Below are positions 1 to 12,712 of a stretch of 64,000 nt of DNA, one piece after another. Source of the DNA: Metridium senile (Eukaryota; Cnidaria; Anthozoa; Actiniaria; Metridiidae); contig OX459105.1 in assembly GCA_949775045.1 (NCBI GenBank), forward strand, positions 7,247,240 through 7,311,239. The letters run 5' to 3'. Below the pieces are notes generated by a model, which saw nothing but the letters and a program-made list of their open reading frames with translations, was not told the DNA's origin and searched no databases. The first letter of the stretch is position 1. The number at the start of each line of letters is the position of its first letter. The position numbers and the translations under genes are program-made.

Positions 1-401
1 AAAAATAGATGTACGTTACTAATAAATATAAACCATTCATACTGGGTAATTAACAATTATTCACCGAAGGCGAGTCTAGTACATACACAATTCACAACTG
101 AACAAAAAAATAAAGAAATGAAAATTATTGTATAAAATCAAAATTTATTACGTAATATTACAAAACGTGACAAGATGCAATCCCGAAATAGCGAACCAAT
201 GAGAGCACGCGTTCTTATGAGGTTGTAAATTATTAAGAACTGTTGTTGTAGCTAGATTTCTCAAAATTCTGAGTGATCTGTTATTGTTCTTGACTTGAAA
301 TATATAAATCACTGACCTGTAAATAACTAAGTCTGTGATTTAATTCAACTTGCTATAACTGCTATGTTATCTTTATCATGGTTTGTTCTTTGTATTCTAA
401 G

Positions 402-3400
402 ATTATGATGTGGAGAGAATTTACAAGGAATTGCAAGAGGTAATCAAATGAGTATCCTTTTATACACATATTTCAAAAAAACGTTGTCCCAGCTTTAGCA
501 ACATGCATCAAACCAAAACAGAAATGAATGCTGGTTTTATATTTGTAATATTTGGAAAATAGATTTGTTTTCTAAAGAAGTAGGTATTTCCACGTGTTTG
601 TTATTATATAATGCATTTGATTCTGTTGAAATCAAGATTTCAATACATTCTCAGCACAAAACCAGCATTAATTTCGGTCTTGGCTCGATATACTCTGACA
701 GTTGCTTTTTGTTTCTTTGTTTGTTAGATACTTTTTTTGCAACTTCAAGTAACTTGCATTCCCTTAAGCGACGGCCTGATAACAACTAGCCTTCTTCATT
801 GACAATTACAATTGGATAGAACAGTGTTACAATTAATTACATGTAGTATGATCAGGAATTTCTAATTGGAAACCTCAACATAATAGACTGAATCGAAATA
901 TGGCGACCTGCTATTGTTCTTGACTGACTAGCCTTGTGTTCATGATGGAATACAATGGAGTTTTCACATGAATGAGAGGCTAGTGAGTCAAGAATAATTG
1001 TTATTCAAATTGGTAGCCATATTTCGATTCGGTGTATACATTGCTGCAAAAACATTTTCTCCCTCTCAGCAATTTATTTCACTACATTCCACTACAGTCT
1101 ATCAGTGAGGGAGGGAACCACAAGATAGACTGATTAAAACTGAAGACAGTGGAGGAGACTAGAGGGAAGGGTTGTTGCCAAATCAGCCATACAATATTTG
1201 AAATATTACTATTTTGGTATTTATGTGTGGTATCTTCAAGGAGTTAAAAATCCGCAAAACCATGCCGGTGTATAAAATTTCCAGTATCTTTTAGGGGTAT
1301 TTTTTTAATTTCTGACGAACATCCCGACACTTTTCCCCGGGAGGCCCCCGCCTGGGGAAGGGTAAGGTTAGATTTTAATTCTGTAAAATGGTTCATCCTT
1401 ATTGTCTGAATGTTCTAATTCATGATTGCCTGTTACCTGGCAACCGTTTTTATTGTCTGAACCTGTTCTTCGTTGTTTAATACTTTTGAAATTCCAAGCA
1501 CTTCAGTGTATTCATTTCTGTGTTACAGTAAAACTAATAAAACTGTTTTAATTTGTAGATTGGTTATAGTAAAAGTGATCAATTAAAAGTTGAAGATGTG
1601 TCCAAGTTTGATAATTATCACTACGATGGCACAAATGCAGTGACCGATTGTATCAAGAATCTTGAAATAAGGTGGTTATAGACACAAAAAATGAAATTTG
1701 TAACACCATAAAAAATAATACTCAACTTTCTGAGATTTCAAGCTATAGCTCTTTGTCAGAGTAAAAGAGTACTCCAATGAGGACTAAATCTCAAAATGTC
1801 AGTGAAGTGTGATTCGTTACGGTATTACCAATTTTATTTTTGGGACAGACCATTAGATAATTGAGGAGGGGAGGGTGAGAGAGAGATTGCAATTCAACGA
1901 CTATCTGTATAGTAATTAATTTTTACTGACAGAAATTGCATTCATTTGGTTTAACTTTCCTTCTTTACTTTTTCAAACAATCAATGAGTAAAGGATTCTC
2001 ACCAACATGTAATAATTATTGTGTATTTCAGCTCTTCGCATAAAGTCCTTGACTTTGGATCTGGCATAGGTGGCCCAGCTCGTTTCCTTGTTTCCAAGAC
2101 ACAATGTGAAGTAGTTGCAATGGAACTCCAGGCCGACCTCAATGAAACAGCTATAGACTTGACTGCAAGATGCGGTCTTAGTAAAAGGTTAACCCATACA
2201 TGCGGAGATGTACTGAAACTTGACATGCGTAAGTAATTGCAGTTACGCTGTTAGGTTGAGCATTGATGAAGAATCCTTCTGTTAATAGTTACTTGCAGGA
2301 TAATGTCATTTTACTAGCAGTACCAGAATGATTTGATATATGACACTATAATTAATGCAAATGACCTATTGACATTATCCTATCTTCTCAGATCATAGAT
2401 AATAGAAGGGATTTTCTCAGATCATAGATAATAGAAGGGATCTTCTCAGATCATAGATAATAGAAGGGATCTTCTCAGATCATAGATAATAGAAGGGATC
2501 TTCTCAGATCATAGATAATAGAAGGGATCTTCTCAGATCATAGATAATAGAAGGGATCTTCTCAAATCATAGATAATAGAAGGGATCTTCTCAGATCATA
2601 GATAATAGAAGGGATCTTCTCAGATCATAGATAATAGAAGGGCATTTTGGACACGATAATACATGGAAACTTTTAGGTTAAAAGAGGTTTTAACTACATA
2701 TTTTAACTTGGGAACTGACGACTCTAAAACACAACAAACTTTAAGCACAAGCTGTGTTCACAGTCATTGTCACATGACCTTTCAAAAACTCGAACAATAA
2801 CCTATCCCTTTGAAGTTTGCCAGATTTCATAACCAGTCCCCTCTATTAACTTTGCTCAGATGAGGTTTTTAAGTCAGAGGTCTCTCCAGTCAACATTTCA
2901 AAAAACTAATACTAGTCGTCTCATGATTGTAAGCTGCCTGGCTGCAAGTGAGCTTTAAATATTAGTCCATAGATATAAATGATTGTAAAGCAAATTGAGA
3001 AGTATGAGAAGTGATACAGATGTTGATCTTCACATTCACCATCAGGGCTAAAGTAATTATTTGAAATGATTGGAATGTAGAGGACTTATCAGACTGCTGT
3101 AAACCAGTAGTGTACAATCATTAAGGGCCCTAGCTGAGTGTTAGTTGCATGTTTATATCAGAAGACATAGATATGTTTAGCAAAAAAAAAAAAGCAAAAA
3201 TATTTTATAAAAGCAATAATAAAATATCTGCTTGTGTCTATAGATACTATGATATAAACACTCTGGGAATGGTAGATTACTCGAGAAGTCAAAGAAACAC
3301 TTGGCAAAGCCATACTTTTGTCATACGTTTTTTACATGAGCCTCTGGCTCGGATGTAAGGGTGACCTTATCCCATGTTATGACTTTAATAAATTGATTGA

Positions 3401-5741
3401 TTGATTGATTGATTGAAAGCCCCTTTTCTACTTCTCTCCTGCTCTCCCAGCGTGTTTATATCACAGTACTAGATCGACATGTGCATTGTTTATGACCCTG
3501 TCTCCCTCCCCCACAATCACTACCTAAGTGAAAATACACTAATAATTAAATGTGTATGTATTATTATTAATATTATAATATATTTCTTTTATATTTCTAA
3601 GCTGCTTCTTTTGACTTTCTTGTTAACTGGTTGGTGATTCTTCACATTGAGGATCGCAAGACTCTCTTTACCAATTGTTACAAACTCCTCAAGCCTGGCG
3701 GTAAAATGTAAGTACTAAAAAATTGAATTATCTTTAAAAAAAAAACGATTAAACAATGAGCATTTCAAATTTGATTACAACCGAAAAATTAGAGTTTGTA
3801 ATTATAGAATGTTGTATTGATGGTTTGCAACCATTCCCAGGAGAGCGAATTGGACAAAAGGACAAAAGTCATGGTGAGAGATTTTTTTGACTACTATAGC
3901 ATGGCTGCCGTTTTAATTCACTCTCCTTGGAATGGTTGCAACCCAAGAATAATGATGTAGAATATACCAATCTCTCTAGCTTTAAGGTGTATGGGTACCA
4001 AGACAAAATCTATAACCACATAATGTTTTTACTATTTTTAGCTATTCAGAAGATTTCTACAAGCTGAGTGATTTTGATGCCAGTGTTGATAAAACGCTGA
4101 AAGAAGATGTGTATATTCCCTATCTTCCTTCAAAAGAGGAATACATCCAGCAAATGAAGAATGCAGGATTTACAGACATACAGGTAATGGTACATCATGT
4201 CTGTAATTTGGTAGCATGAATGAATAAAGGGGTAGCCAATCACAAAGCTGGGAGAGGGGAGGGGAGGGGAGGGGAGGGGAGCTCGTTGATGAAAGTATCG
4301 GGTATACATGTCGGGAATTTAAAAAAGTACAAACTGCTGTAAGCTCTTTAAAAAGGGCGTAGCACGGACATTTTTAACCCTAAGATCAGATATACCACAC
4401 AAAAACTTTAAAAAAAAAACTGTGAAAAGCTATAGCATGGAATTTTCCTTTTTCGTTACCCTAAAAGATACAAAGTGATAAGTGTCTATCCATCATATAA
4501 TCAATCATGTATTAGGCCAAGTAAAAAAAAATGTTCATCATCCCCGCCCACTTCATTTCTTTGGGCTGCCTATTTTTTTTACTATTTATTATTGGAAAAA
4601 TGGGAACGAAGAACAATGTTTTCAGTCTATAACTAGTTTTTGTAAATGATAAGACGCGTGAATGGAGGTTCCGTGCTATGCTGCATTCACTGTTCCACTC
4701 TGTTTGTTTTTGTGTAGAAGTCAGGTCGATTTAGTAATTCGAGGGGATTGCTACACCTTCTGCATACATGCCAACCTTGAGTGAGTTCAATTCGGAAGAA
4801 ATGGAAAAATCTGTAAAGTAGGGATCGCGATAGCCAAACATCGGAAGAATTCGCGATTTCCGCCATTAACAAACGATCCCAGGCCGATCTTCAGCCCTCA
4901 ACAACTTTTGAATAAGCGACATTAATCACTGTTTTAATGTCCGAAACGTGAAGATTTTGGCCTTTTACCTTCCAAAACCGGGAGATTTCAAATCTTTCTG
5001 CAATGTAATTGCCACGAAAGTGGATACAAGCAAAAGAAGAAAATCAACTGGAAATAATAAAAATTCGGAAAATAACAACAAAAAAATGCGCCCGGCCGCC
5101 CGCTCTCTTTTTTATAGAAATCCGGATGATAAACATTTGTTTTTTTACTTGGATAATCTAATTTAAATTGACCCATAGACATACAATATAAACATAATAT
5201 AAATATAACAGACAGACAGACAGACTGGTCAAACAGACAGACCTGCTGGACAGACATTAATTCATACATCCTAGAAGAAAGACATGAGTGGACAGAGAGT
5301 TAGGTATACTGACATGACAGATCGATAGACAGACAGACAAGCATCGTAGACAGAAACACATTATAAACAGACAGTTATGCAATAAGGACATCATAGACAA
5401 ACATTGTAAACAGACAGCCACACCACACAGACTGAAAGGCAGACAGACCAACTTTGCAGCCAGACAGACACAGCAACAAAAGAGTATTTCAAATAATCTG
5501 GGGTCAGACACTAATTTCATAACTGTTTGTATTACTACAGTTCGTGGATTTAACAGGTTCGTGGAAGACCTTCGTTAGTCAGAGATACCAAGCTTTTCTT
5601 GCTGCAAAAGATCGACATGTACGCGTACTTGGCCAGGAAACATATGAAGCACTTCTTCATTTTTACAACAAGATCAATAGCTTGTTTAATGAATCTGGTC
5701 ACGTTGGTGGATGTAGAATAATAGCTTCTAAACCAAGATAA
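402..5741 (+). CDS. Class I SAM-dependent methyltransferase, 5'-partial (six exons)
   Basis: Exons read as 402-439, 1559-1671, 2032-2228, 3602-3707, 4042-4183 and 5541-5741 (stop TAA at 5739-5741). All have GT/AG borders and compatible phases, giving about 265 residues. The first visible exon begins mid-codon, and no start codon was found in 1-401, so the 5' exon lies to the left. The glycine-rich SAM-binding motif I is VLDFGSGIGGPARFL, followed by the acidic strand VVAMELQ, then FDFLVNWLVILHI and KLLKPGG, the usual order in Rossmann-fold methyltransferases. A segment FDNYHYDGTNAV precedes motif I, as in small-molecule N-methyltransferase-like proteins. The fold is certain; the substrate is not. 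A phosphoethanolamine or sarcosine/dimethylglycine-type N-methyltransferase is only a guess from overall form. The donor after 1671 (GTGGTT) is weak. Introns carry mobile elements and a 29-bp tandem array. Confidence 0.85.
885..1036. mobile_element. MITE-like element, family A copy 1
   Basis: Terminal inverted repeats read GAATCGAAATATGGC at the left and GCCATATTTCGATTC at the right, about 150 bp apart. Subterminal parts also pair (TTCTTGACT against AGTCAAGAA). A second copy with the same ends and similar interior is at 38579-38732. No coding capacity. It lies in the first visible intron of the methyltransferase gene. Confidence 0.75.
2383..2642. repeat. 29-bp tandem array, about nine copies
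   Basis: Units of 29 bp start at 2383, 2412, 2441 and so on. They contain TCAGATCATAGATAATAGAA and are almost identical, with one C/T change in the second unit start and one G/A change in the unit near 2557. It sits in an intron of the methyltransferase gene and has no spacer structure, so it is a minisatellite. Confidence 0.95.
3385..3416. repeat. TTGA microsatellite, possible retroelement tail
   Basis: Five or more TTGA repeats follow the sequence CTTTAATAAA. This layout is typical of the 3' tail of some non-LTR retrotransposons or SINEs, but no upstream element body could be delimited. Confidence 0.55.
3822..3944. mobile_element. Short inverted-repeat element in methyltransferase intron
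   Basis: The left end GGTTTGCAACCATTCCCAG pairs with the right end CTTGGAATGGTTGCAACCC. The next bases, AGAGCGAATT and AATTCACTCT, also pair imperfectly. It is about 123 bp, non-coding, and fits a MITE. Confidence 0.7.
4253..4281. repeat. GGGGA microsatellite
   Basis: Five tandem GGGGA units in the last intron of the methyltransferase gene. Confidence 0.85.
5205..5475. repeat. Degenerate CAGA-rich tract
   Basis: Repeated CAGA and GACA tetramers are interspersed with other sequence up to about 65 bp before the last methyltransferase exon. On the minus strand this makes long cysteine- and leucine-rich frames that are artefacts of the repeat. Confidence 0.8.
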
Positions 5742-6135
5742 CTTTATAATGTAATAGCAAAAAGGTTGAAATAGAAAATTTAGCACATTAGTACAGTACT
5801 CCAGCAACACCTGATTCACGGACCCTGACAACAGTAATAATAGTTTTAAATTTTCATAGATACTTCGGTTGAATCGAAAATCTGATTTGTGCTTACTTTC
5901 CCAAATCTGAAGCTACGAACTAAAGAAACTGTGAGTCTATGATATTAATTATTTATCCCTTTTTGTGGAACAAAACTAATTTACATCCCTATCAGTTAAA
6001 AAAGAAGAGCTTCTAATTGTTGAAACTGAACTTAGCAACCCAGAAACACCCACAATTCCTTTCGGTAGTTGTTAGTTTCCTACTCGACATTCAAATTTAT
6101 TACGTCAACCTATTAGAAATGGACATATACCATAG

Positions 6136-6224
6136 TACCCTGCGAGCAGAGGTTCCTTTCTCTTACCTAGAACGACGAGAAAAGTCGTTCTAGGTAAGAG
6201 AAAGGAACCTCTGCTCGCAGGGTA
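6136..6224. mobile_element. Perfect foldback element (41-bp arms)
   Basis: Left arm 6136-6176 and right arm 6184-6224 are perfect reverse complements around a 7-base loop, GAGAAAA. The arms begin TACCCTGCGAGCAGAGG. A second copy is at 61684-61754 and a degenerate one at 6266-6350. The ends resemble a family of short hairpin MITEs. It lies just after the methyltransferase coding region and could form a hairpin in the 3' UTR. Confidence 0.9.
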
Positions 6225-6265
6225 ATACCATAGGTGCCAGATGTTTGAAAGTATCAGCTAGCGGT

Positions 6266-6350
6266 TATTCCTACGCTCCCACCCTATCAGAAGAGGCATT
6301 TTCTTTCGTCGCTCTAAGCGTAAAAGGAAAAACCTCTGCTCGTAGGGTAC
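6266..6350. mobile_element. Degenerate copy of the 6136-6224 foldback family
   Basis: The right end CCTCTGCTCGTAGGGTA matches the neighbouring perfect foldback, and the left end CACCCTATCAGAAGAGG pairs with it imperfectly. The centre, CGCTCTAAGCG, is still self-complementary. Confidence 0.6.
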
Positions 6351-6507
6351 AACGCTTCTTGATCAAGAATTGCTGATACTTAAGAATAATTAGCTACACT
6401 ATATAATTCATTTATGTTAAAACCAATAGTTTAAAATAGTTTTAATAATGTGTTATTATCAAACGCCTAGAACGATCATGTAATGATTTCTTTGATAAGC
6501 ATGTATA

Positions 6508-6519
6508 ATGAATAAATAA
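6508..6519 (+). terminator. Candidate polyadenylation signal of the methyltransferase gene
   Basis: Overlapping AATAAA hexamers lie about 770 bp after the stop codon, beyond the foldback element at 6136-6224. No transcript evidence is available, so the use of this site is inferred. Confidence 0.3.
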
Positions 6520-7063
6520 AAGTTAACTTTTAAATTGTTGTCTTAAAAACTGTTGAACCTATACACCCCTGATTACAAGGGTTTCTCTTACCCCTCTCGC
6601 CAGGGAGGTAAATGGGAGGCAGAAGAAGATAAGTCAAGTAATCTGTGTAAAAGAAGAGCAGAGTTGTATAGCCTTGGTTTCGTTAACTGTTCGTTTTCCC
6701 CCTTATATTTGTAAAGAGCCTTGATGAAGTCACGAAATGTGCGATGAAACGTGTAAATGAATTAAAATTTGTTAAAACCGTTATAACAAATACGTTTACA
6801 CGATAAAGACATATATTTTTTCAAGAGAAGGTATCGTGGAGAACTGCTCGTGTAAAAGCGGATTTACTAAGCGTTTACGAGGAAACTAGACTAACGTAAG
6901 GAAATTGGAAACGCAATTGTTTTCATTGGCAGTAAAATGTCAGTGACGCACGCATTAGCCGGAAGCGTAACATGGATGTAGCCTTGCGGGGAAAAAACAA
7001 TACACCATATAAAAAGAGTAAATTAAAGACGTCAATCGATCTGACGTTTACAGCGAAAATCGT

Positions 7064-7272
7064 GGCATCGCGACTAGCAAATTATACATTTCAATTTGAT
7101 TTTTTAGGTTTTCTCCCCCCAATCCGTCATGAGTTGTTTGAAGGCGTAGCTTCAGACATATTAACCAATGACTTCACGAGCCATACAAGCTCTGTCTAGC
7201 AGCTCCAAACTGATTGACAGATCGGAAAAAAACTCCAAATTGAAATTGGCACTGTTTGGTAGTCGCGATGCA
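7064..7272. mobile_element. Inverted-repeat element
   Basis: GCATCGCGACTA near 7066 pairs with TAGTCGCGATGC ending near 7272. The adjacent CATTTCAATTTG and CAAATTGAAATT also pair. About 36-bp imperfect arms flank roughly 135 bp without coding potential. Confidence 0.6.
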
Positions 7273-8112
7273 AGCTTTTCGCTATAGTATCACCTTAGTC
7301 TCTTTTTGAAAAAGGTTATTAATTATTTACCATTTACAATGTAAACTGATTATTAGTTATTATTATTTGGGAGTGATCATTAACCTCTGTGGGAGGGCTA
7401 AGATGTCTTCGGCTCTCGTAAAGACCGATCGAGGACTATTTTTTTTTTAGCCACGGACGGTCATAATTGTTTGGGCTGATGTTTTGTGCAGGGCAATTTT
7501 TTTTTCAGTTGCCCAAATTGTATGGAGGATCAATACGTTTGAATTTGGCCCTAGCTCATTTTAGACGGCGCCAATCCCCCATTATTTTATGAGGACCAGT
7601 CTACTGGTTTTAGCACCGTTATGTTAAAAGTACATGAGTGAAGACAACTTTAGGGGGAAATATAATTATCATGCAGCTTATACTTACCAAATGTGGGGGC
7701 GATATCTCTTTAAAGTACTACAATTATCAGCATCTTAGTTTGTTAGATTTAAATGCGCAATGGTGGTGGGCACTTTATATATTAAAATACGTATGTCCTA
7801 AAGCAAACATATAGGTTAAAATCCAAACGGAAGCAAGTTAAAACGAGTCACTGAAATATTTCAATTCTATATGATATCGATCGGCCAAGTGTTGCCAGGG
7901 ACTGGAGTGTAGCCAATACAGTGTATTGGTTCATTTATTGGTGTGCATTTCAACTGATCAATCAAGTAAAAGTTTATTAAGGCAAAGACAAGTGAACTGC
8001 CAACAGCGTTTTTCGCCGTGTGGTTCATCATTACTGACTAGCGCAGCAGGTCAATGGTATATTCTTTGAGCTGTTTTACAAGCCATACATCCCGCTGTAT
8101 ATCGTCTTCCAC

Positions 8113-11100
8113 ATGCACATGATGAGGTTTACCAAAATAAATACTTCAGAGCCTCAAAACATATCATCTTCAAATCAAGTGTTCGAGGAACAATTTCTCT
8201 ATAAGAAAGTCGTTTTCTGTTTGATCGCCATAGTAGCTATTCTAGGAAATAGTTTGTTCTGCGCTGTTCTGGTAAGAAAACGAGCATTGCTTCGTAGACC
8301 GTATAACAAGCTTCTCCTATCGCTATCAGTAACAGATCTTCTCACTGGTGAGTTACTATATTTATCTCATTCATTCTTTTCTTATTCAGTAAATTTATGT
8401 CGCGGATCGAGTAAACGTTAGTATTGGTTGTTTGCCTATAGTTTGCCGGATCAAAGAATTATTTTATGTAGTTATCCGTTAACTTAGCAGTCTTAGCAGT
8501 ACGTCCTCAAAAGGGTGACGAATGCATGGTAGATTCGACACAGCGAACTGACAACAATTTTAGATCTCGAGATCCAGAGTCTTTTGATTTTAAAAATCTG
8601 AAAAAGAGATTTGTGTAAACCAAGCTGAATCAAAATTCGAAACTCCGAGCTACCTACAAATGAGCAAGTGTTAAAGACTCATTTAATTATTATGAATCAA
8701 TTTTTCCAAAAACATGCATTCAGATTGAAGTCTTACGTATTGCTATTACACCTATATACATATTTATCTTTTACAATGTATTTTCAATTTAAAGGATTTG
8801 AAGGCTTGAACTACAGTCCAAGTCAGTACGTTACAGTAAAGCTCTTTTCAACAACACCTTCACTAGTATTGTAACATGTTTTTATTATTTAGTCTTTGAA
8901 GAATAATTTGTTAATTGTCTTTTGCATTTCCCTCAAATCATTTCATAATGAAAAGATCACGCAAATTGCATGACCCAACTTAAGTTACAGCCGGTAATAT
9001 TCGCATTGTAGAGTTTTATTTAATTCAGTGCAATAAAGACATAATCTATCGTGTGACGAACGATTGGAAGAAGTTACATTATTATTTTTGATCTTCTTTG
9101 TGTACCTTAATTACGAGAAAACACTTTTCCAATGTTTTTGCATATCAAAAAATGTAAACAAAGGTAAGTAAATAAGTACACAATTTTATTTGCAATTTCG
9201 CAGTTGTAATTCTATTTCTAGCAATACAAACGGTAGCGCGCATCACTAATTGAAAATGATTGTCTCCCGGTAAGTTGCAAAAAAATATCATAAATAACAA
9301 ATCTCCTTACAATTTTGGGAGGGTAAAATATCTCTTTGGTATTAAGAAAAACACAGTTATATATGCGCTTAACGTTTAATTATCCCTTCGTTGACGAAAT
9401 CTATGCCAATTCAATTTAAATGAATTGAATTTCAAATGAAAATATATGACAAAAAGCGAGATGATATCAAATATGGAAGTCTTATTATATGTTTGCAATA
9501 GAAGACATGCAGGTGTGTACATAAAGAAACGGCTTTATTTCTTGCATCATTAAATGTTCACAATAAATACTGTTTAAAAATCAGAAATTTCCTTAGAACA
9601 TGACGAAAAAACATTATTCAAGGCCAATATATGAGCAGTGGTGAAAGTCCAGGCAAACTGACTCACTTGGATGTGACATTGTGTTCCAATTCTTAGTTTA
9701 ATATCGTATACTTGTGAGATTATTATCATTAGTTGATCTTGGTGGTCATATTGTATATATAATCATTCTCAAATTTCACGTTTGATCAGGTTATTCAACG
9801 CAACTTTTCAAAATTACAGAATCCGGCTTACGGCTATATGACGAGGAGTTTCCAGGACCAAATAGCCTGCTAAGCAAGCGTTTCTTTTTGGGGGAACGGG
9901 AAAAGCTTTTGGGTGTTTGGGATAGCTGTGCTACCGCCGTGGCCATATCGGTAGGACAGCTATCCCAAAACAACCCAAAAATGTGACGTTATACACAAGG
10001 GTAGTCCAAGAGGGGAGGGGATGGTCTGAAATAATGATGTAATGCATTATCGATTTCTGGCTCAAAAAGTGATATCGAGTCTCGAGGAAATGATTGGCTG
10101 GGGACTGGCTGAAGAGGATATTAGGGAAGTTGAAATATTTTTTTGGGTTGTTACCACTTGACAATTTGAAAAATACAGGTTAAGCCTGCTGCTCGCTCTC
10201 ACCACAGCCAGTCTAGACTGTTGAGAAGCCCCGGTGAGGAGGCTGACTGATCATTTGTATTCTGTTGTTTTTGTTTTAGGTGTTCTGATCACCTTTACTC
10301 CTAACTTCATCTTGGATAAAGAATGGCTTCTCGTTCCTGACAATTACATTGGGGAGTTTTACTGCCGCGTCATTTACAACAGGCTTTTTTTGTTCCTCCT
10401 CGGAAAAGCCTCGATTTTGACTGCAACATTTCTGGCCATGGAGCGCTGGTATTCAGTGATCAAACCAATTAGGTACCGTATTGCATTCAGTAATCGCAGG
10501 CTTCGAGTGTCTATAGTTTGTATTTGGGTGGCAAGTATATTACTGCAAATGTCAAAAGGCTTTACCATCGCACCATACAATGGTTCTTGTAAATCTGATT
10601 CTTCTAATGACAAATCTTCCCAAATTGTCGCCATTTTCTACGTTTGGGTTTCATTTTTTATTCCAAGTTTTATAATATGGGCGACATTTATCCACATCTG
10701 GACTAAATTTCGCAGGAGTAGTGGACCTTCTGGGGATTTAAGGAAAACAGCAACGCAGAGGCTTCTGGGAGTTTGCGGTACAGCTGCTTGCATCATGACA
10801 TTATGTTGGCTTCCTATACAAATAACTTATATACTAAGCAGATTTAACATAGTTAAATTAAACAGCACATTACATGAAGCCAATCAAATGTTGGCCATGG
10901 CAAATAGCTGTATCAATCCATGGATTTTCTGTTTTGCTAACAAGGAGTATAGAGATAGTGTTTTAGCGCTATTGACGACGCTACGTCAGTGCCGTCTATC
11001 ACCAAGGACTGAGGTTACACTTATATATAACCATGGAAATTATCGCATCACTGAAATACAACTCCCTTTACAGTTGCTGCACTGTGACAACCTTTTGTAC

Positions 11101-11154
11101 AAAGTGGAAATAAACAAGGGTTTTGAAGGTGACACGTTTGACACAAAACTATAA
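8113..11154 (+). CDS. Class A (rhodopsin-like) G-protein-coupled receptor
   Basis: Two exons, 8113-8347 and 10280-11154, split at a phase-1 intron inside transmembrane helix 2 (ACT G|GT) and give 369 residues. Start ATG 8113 heads the frame; further Met codons follow at residues 3 and 4. Landmarks in order: N-terminal Asn-X-Ser/Thr sites (NTS, NIS), helix 1 with GNSLF, helix 2 LSLSVTD, helix 3 Cys (YCRV) and ERW in place of DRY, helix 6 CWLP, and helix 7 NSCINPWIF in place of NPxxY. These place it in the class A receptors, closest in general form to neuropeptide-type receptors that are numerous in cnidarians. The ligand cannot be told from sequence. The intron carries a hairpin element at 9905-9981. 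Confidence 0.9.
9905..9981. mobile_element. Hairpin element in GPCR intron
   Basis: TTTTGGGTGTTTGGGATAGC near 9907 pairs with GCTATCCCAAAACAACCCA ending near 9979, around the spacer CCGTGGCCATA. The arms are about 32 bp, which suggests a short foldback MITE. Confidence 0.7.
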
Positions 11155-11975
11155 CTGTATACATATCATATACGCCATTCAACCTTACATGGGTCCGAAG
11201 TCAAATCTGCACCTTGGCTTTAAGAATGACGATTTACATTATTCACTTGACTGATTTCATTGATATGTCATTGGATTGTATAGTCATTAATGAGTATTAA
11301 AAATAGCCTTTTCAGTGTATTCAGAACAACAATATATACTAATAATAATATTTATTACTTAATATATACAATAATAATTATTTTTGTTACCAGGAATTCT
11401 TCCGGGGGGGAGGCTGGGCCGGGTACTCGACCTGCTTTTGAATAAGGATATGCTAAATACCTGACACCATTTGAAACACTCTTTAAACTGAAAGAGGAAA
11501 ACATCTCATACCCTACTCCAAGACAACTCGCTGCTATGATGTGTCCAGTGAAAACAGAGACGTCAATATCAACGGTGGGGCGGGAAACCCACCCAAAAGC
11601 GAAGGGAGAGGGTCCTGGGAACGAGGCTGCCGTCAATATGTAACGAAAAGCTGTGTCTTCTATAGTTAAAAAGACCGTTCAGTTTTTTATTGGAGAGGGG
11701 GGGGGGGGGATATTTTGCAAATTTTGCCTATTTTTGGCGTCCCCCCTCTAATTAAAGAAAATTTTTAGGGAACCCTCCATACTACAAATAATTAACCATT
11801 GTTGCATACCGTTTCATATAGGAAAATAGGCAGTCTATGACTGCATGTGGCTATACTGCATGTAAATAGTGATAACTAAGGTCTAGAAAACAAGCAATTA
11901 CGAAAACTGAACAGAAACTTTATAATTTGATAGCTTGAGTCTAACCACCATGTTTCTGAGTTGTTGTATAAAGGT

Positions 11976-12145
11976 TAGGCCTACTCCGGGTCATAATATC
12001 GCCTAAGATCGCTCAAGATCGCACAAGATTGCACAAGATCGCCTTAGATTTTAGGAGAAGTTTTCTAAAATCGCCTAATATCGCCCAAGATTAGGAGCTT
12101 TTTGCTAACATTGCAGTAAAATTACGGCGATCCGGAATAGGCCTA
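11976..12145. mobile_element. Inverted-repeat element with internal ATCGCC/AAGATCGC repeats
   Basis: Ends TAGGCCTACTCCGG and CCGGAATAGGCCTA pair. The interior consists of short repeats such as AAGATCGC and AATATCGCC. A larger element with a similar plan and internal ATCGCC-type repeats is at 46314-47077. Confidence 0.65.
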
Positions 12146-12364
12146 AACTGGTTTTAATGCATTTGTGCATTTGCCGATCCTAGCGATGTGTTGATTTGGA
12201 GATCCTATCGATCGAATTGTTCAGCGCTTATTTGCCATTACAAATTTTGCTGGCCGTGGATATTTTGTATTGATCCACTTGTTAAATTCATCTCTTTTAA
12301 ACATGGTCTTTTGTAATTGTTCTGTTTCAATATCTGTAATTGTTTTTAGTTTGGTCCACGTTGT

Positions 12365-12712
12365 TGGACCTAGCGATGTGTTGATTTGGCGATCCTAGCG
12401 ATGTGTTGATTTGGCGATCCTAGCGATGTGTTGATTTGCCGATCCTAGCGTTGTGTTGATTTGGCGATCCTAGCGATGTGTTGATTTGGCGATCCTAGCG
12501 ATGTGTTGATTTGCCGCTGATCCTAGCGTTGTGTTGATTTGCCGATCCTTGCGATGTGTTGATTTGGAGATCCTAGCGATGTGTTGATTTGGAGATCCTA
12601 GCGTTGCGTTGATTTGGAGATCCTAGCGATGTGTTGAATTGGAGATCCTAGCGATGTGTTGAATTGGAGATCCTAGCGATGTGTTAGTTTGGAGATCCTA
12701 GCGATCGAGTTC
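12365..12712. repeat. 25-bp tandem array (GATCCTAGCGATGTGTTGAT core)
   Basis: About 14 units of roughly 25 bp share GATCCTAGCG(A/T)TG(T/C)GTTGA. The linker alternates between GGC, GCC and GGA, and one unit has a 3-bp insertion near 12512. A single isolated unit occurs at about 12175-12205, before the array. It is a minisatellite, not a CRISPR array, since units abut without unique spacers. Confidence 0.9.

Larger units (their letters stand above)
5742..8112. other. Intergenic stretch between methyltransferase and GPCR genes
   Basis: Holds the probable 3' UTR of the methyltransferase gene, two related foldbacks and an inverted-repeat element at 7064-7272. No further gene is supported; short frames here lack homology and splice context. 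Confidence 0.5.

Noticed and set aside
4948..5166. 72-codon plus-strand frame in the last methyltransferase intron
   Set aside because: The flanking exons join in phase without it, and it shows no homology that I recognise.
12365..12712. CRISPR-like regular repeats
   Set aside because: Units abut directly without unique spacers, and the host is eukaryotic; it is a minisatellite. The same holds for 2383-2642.
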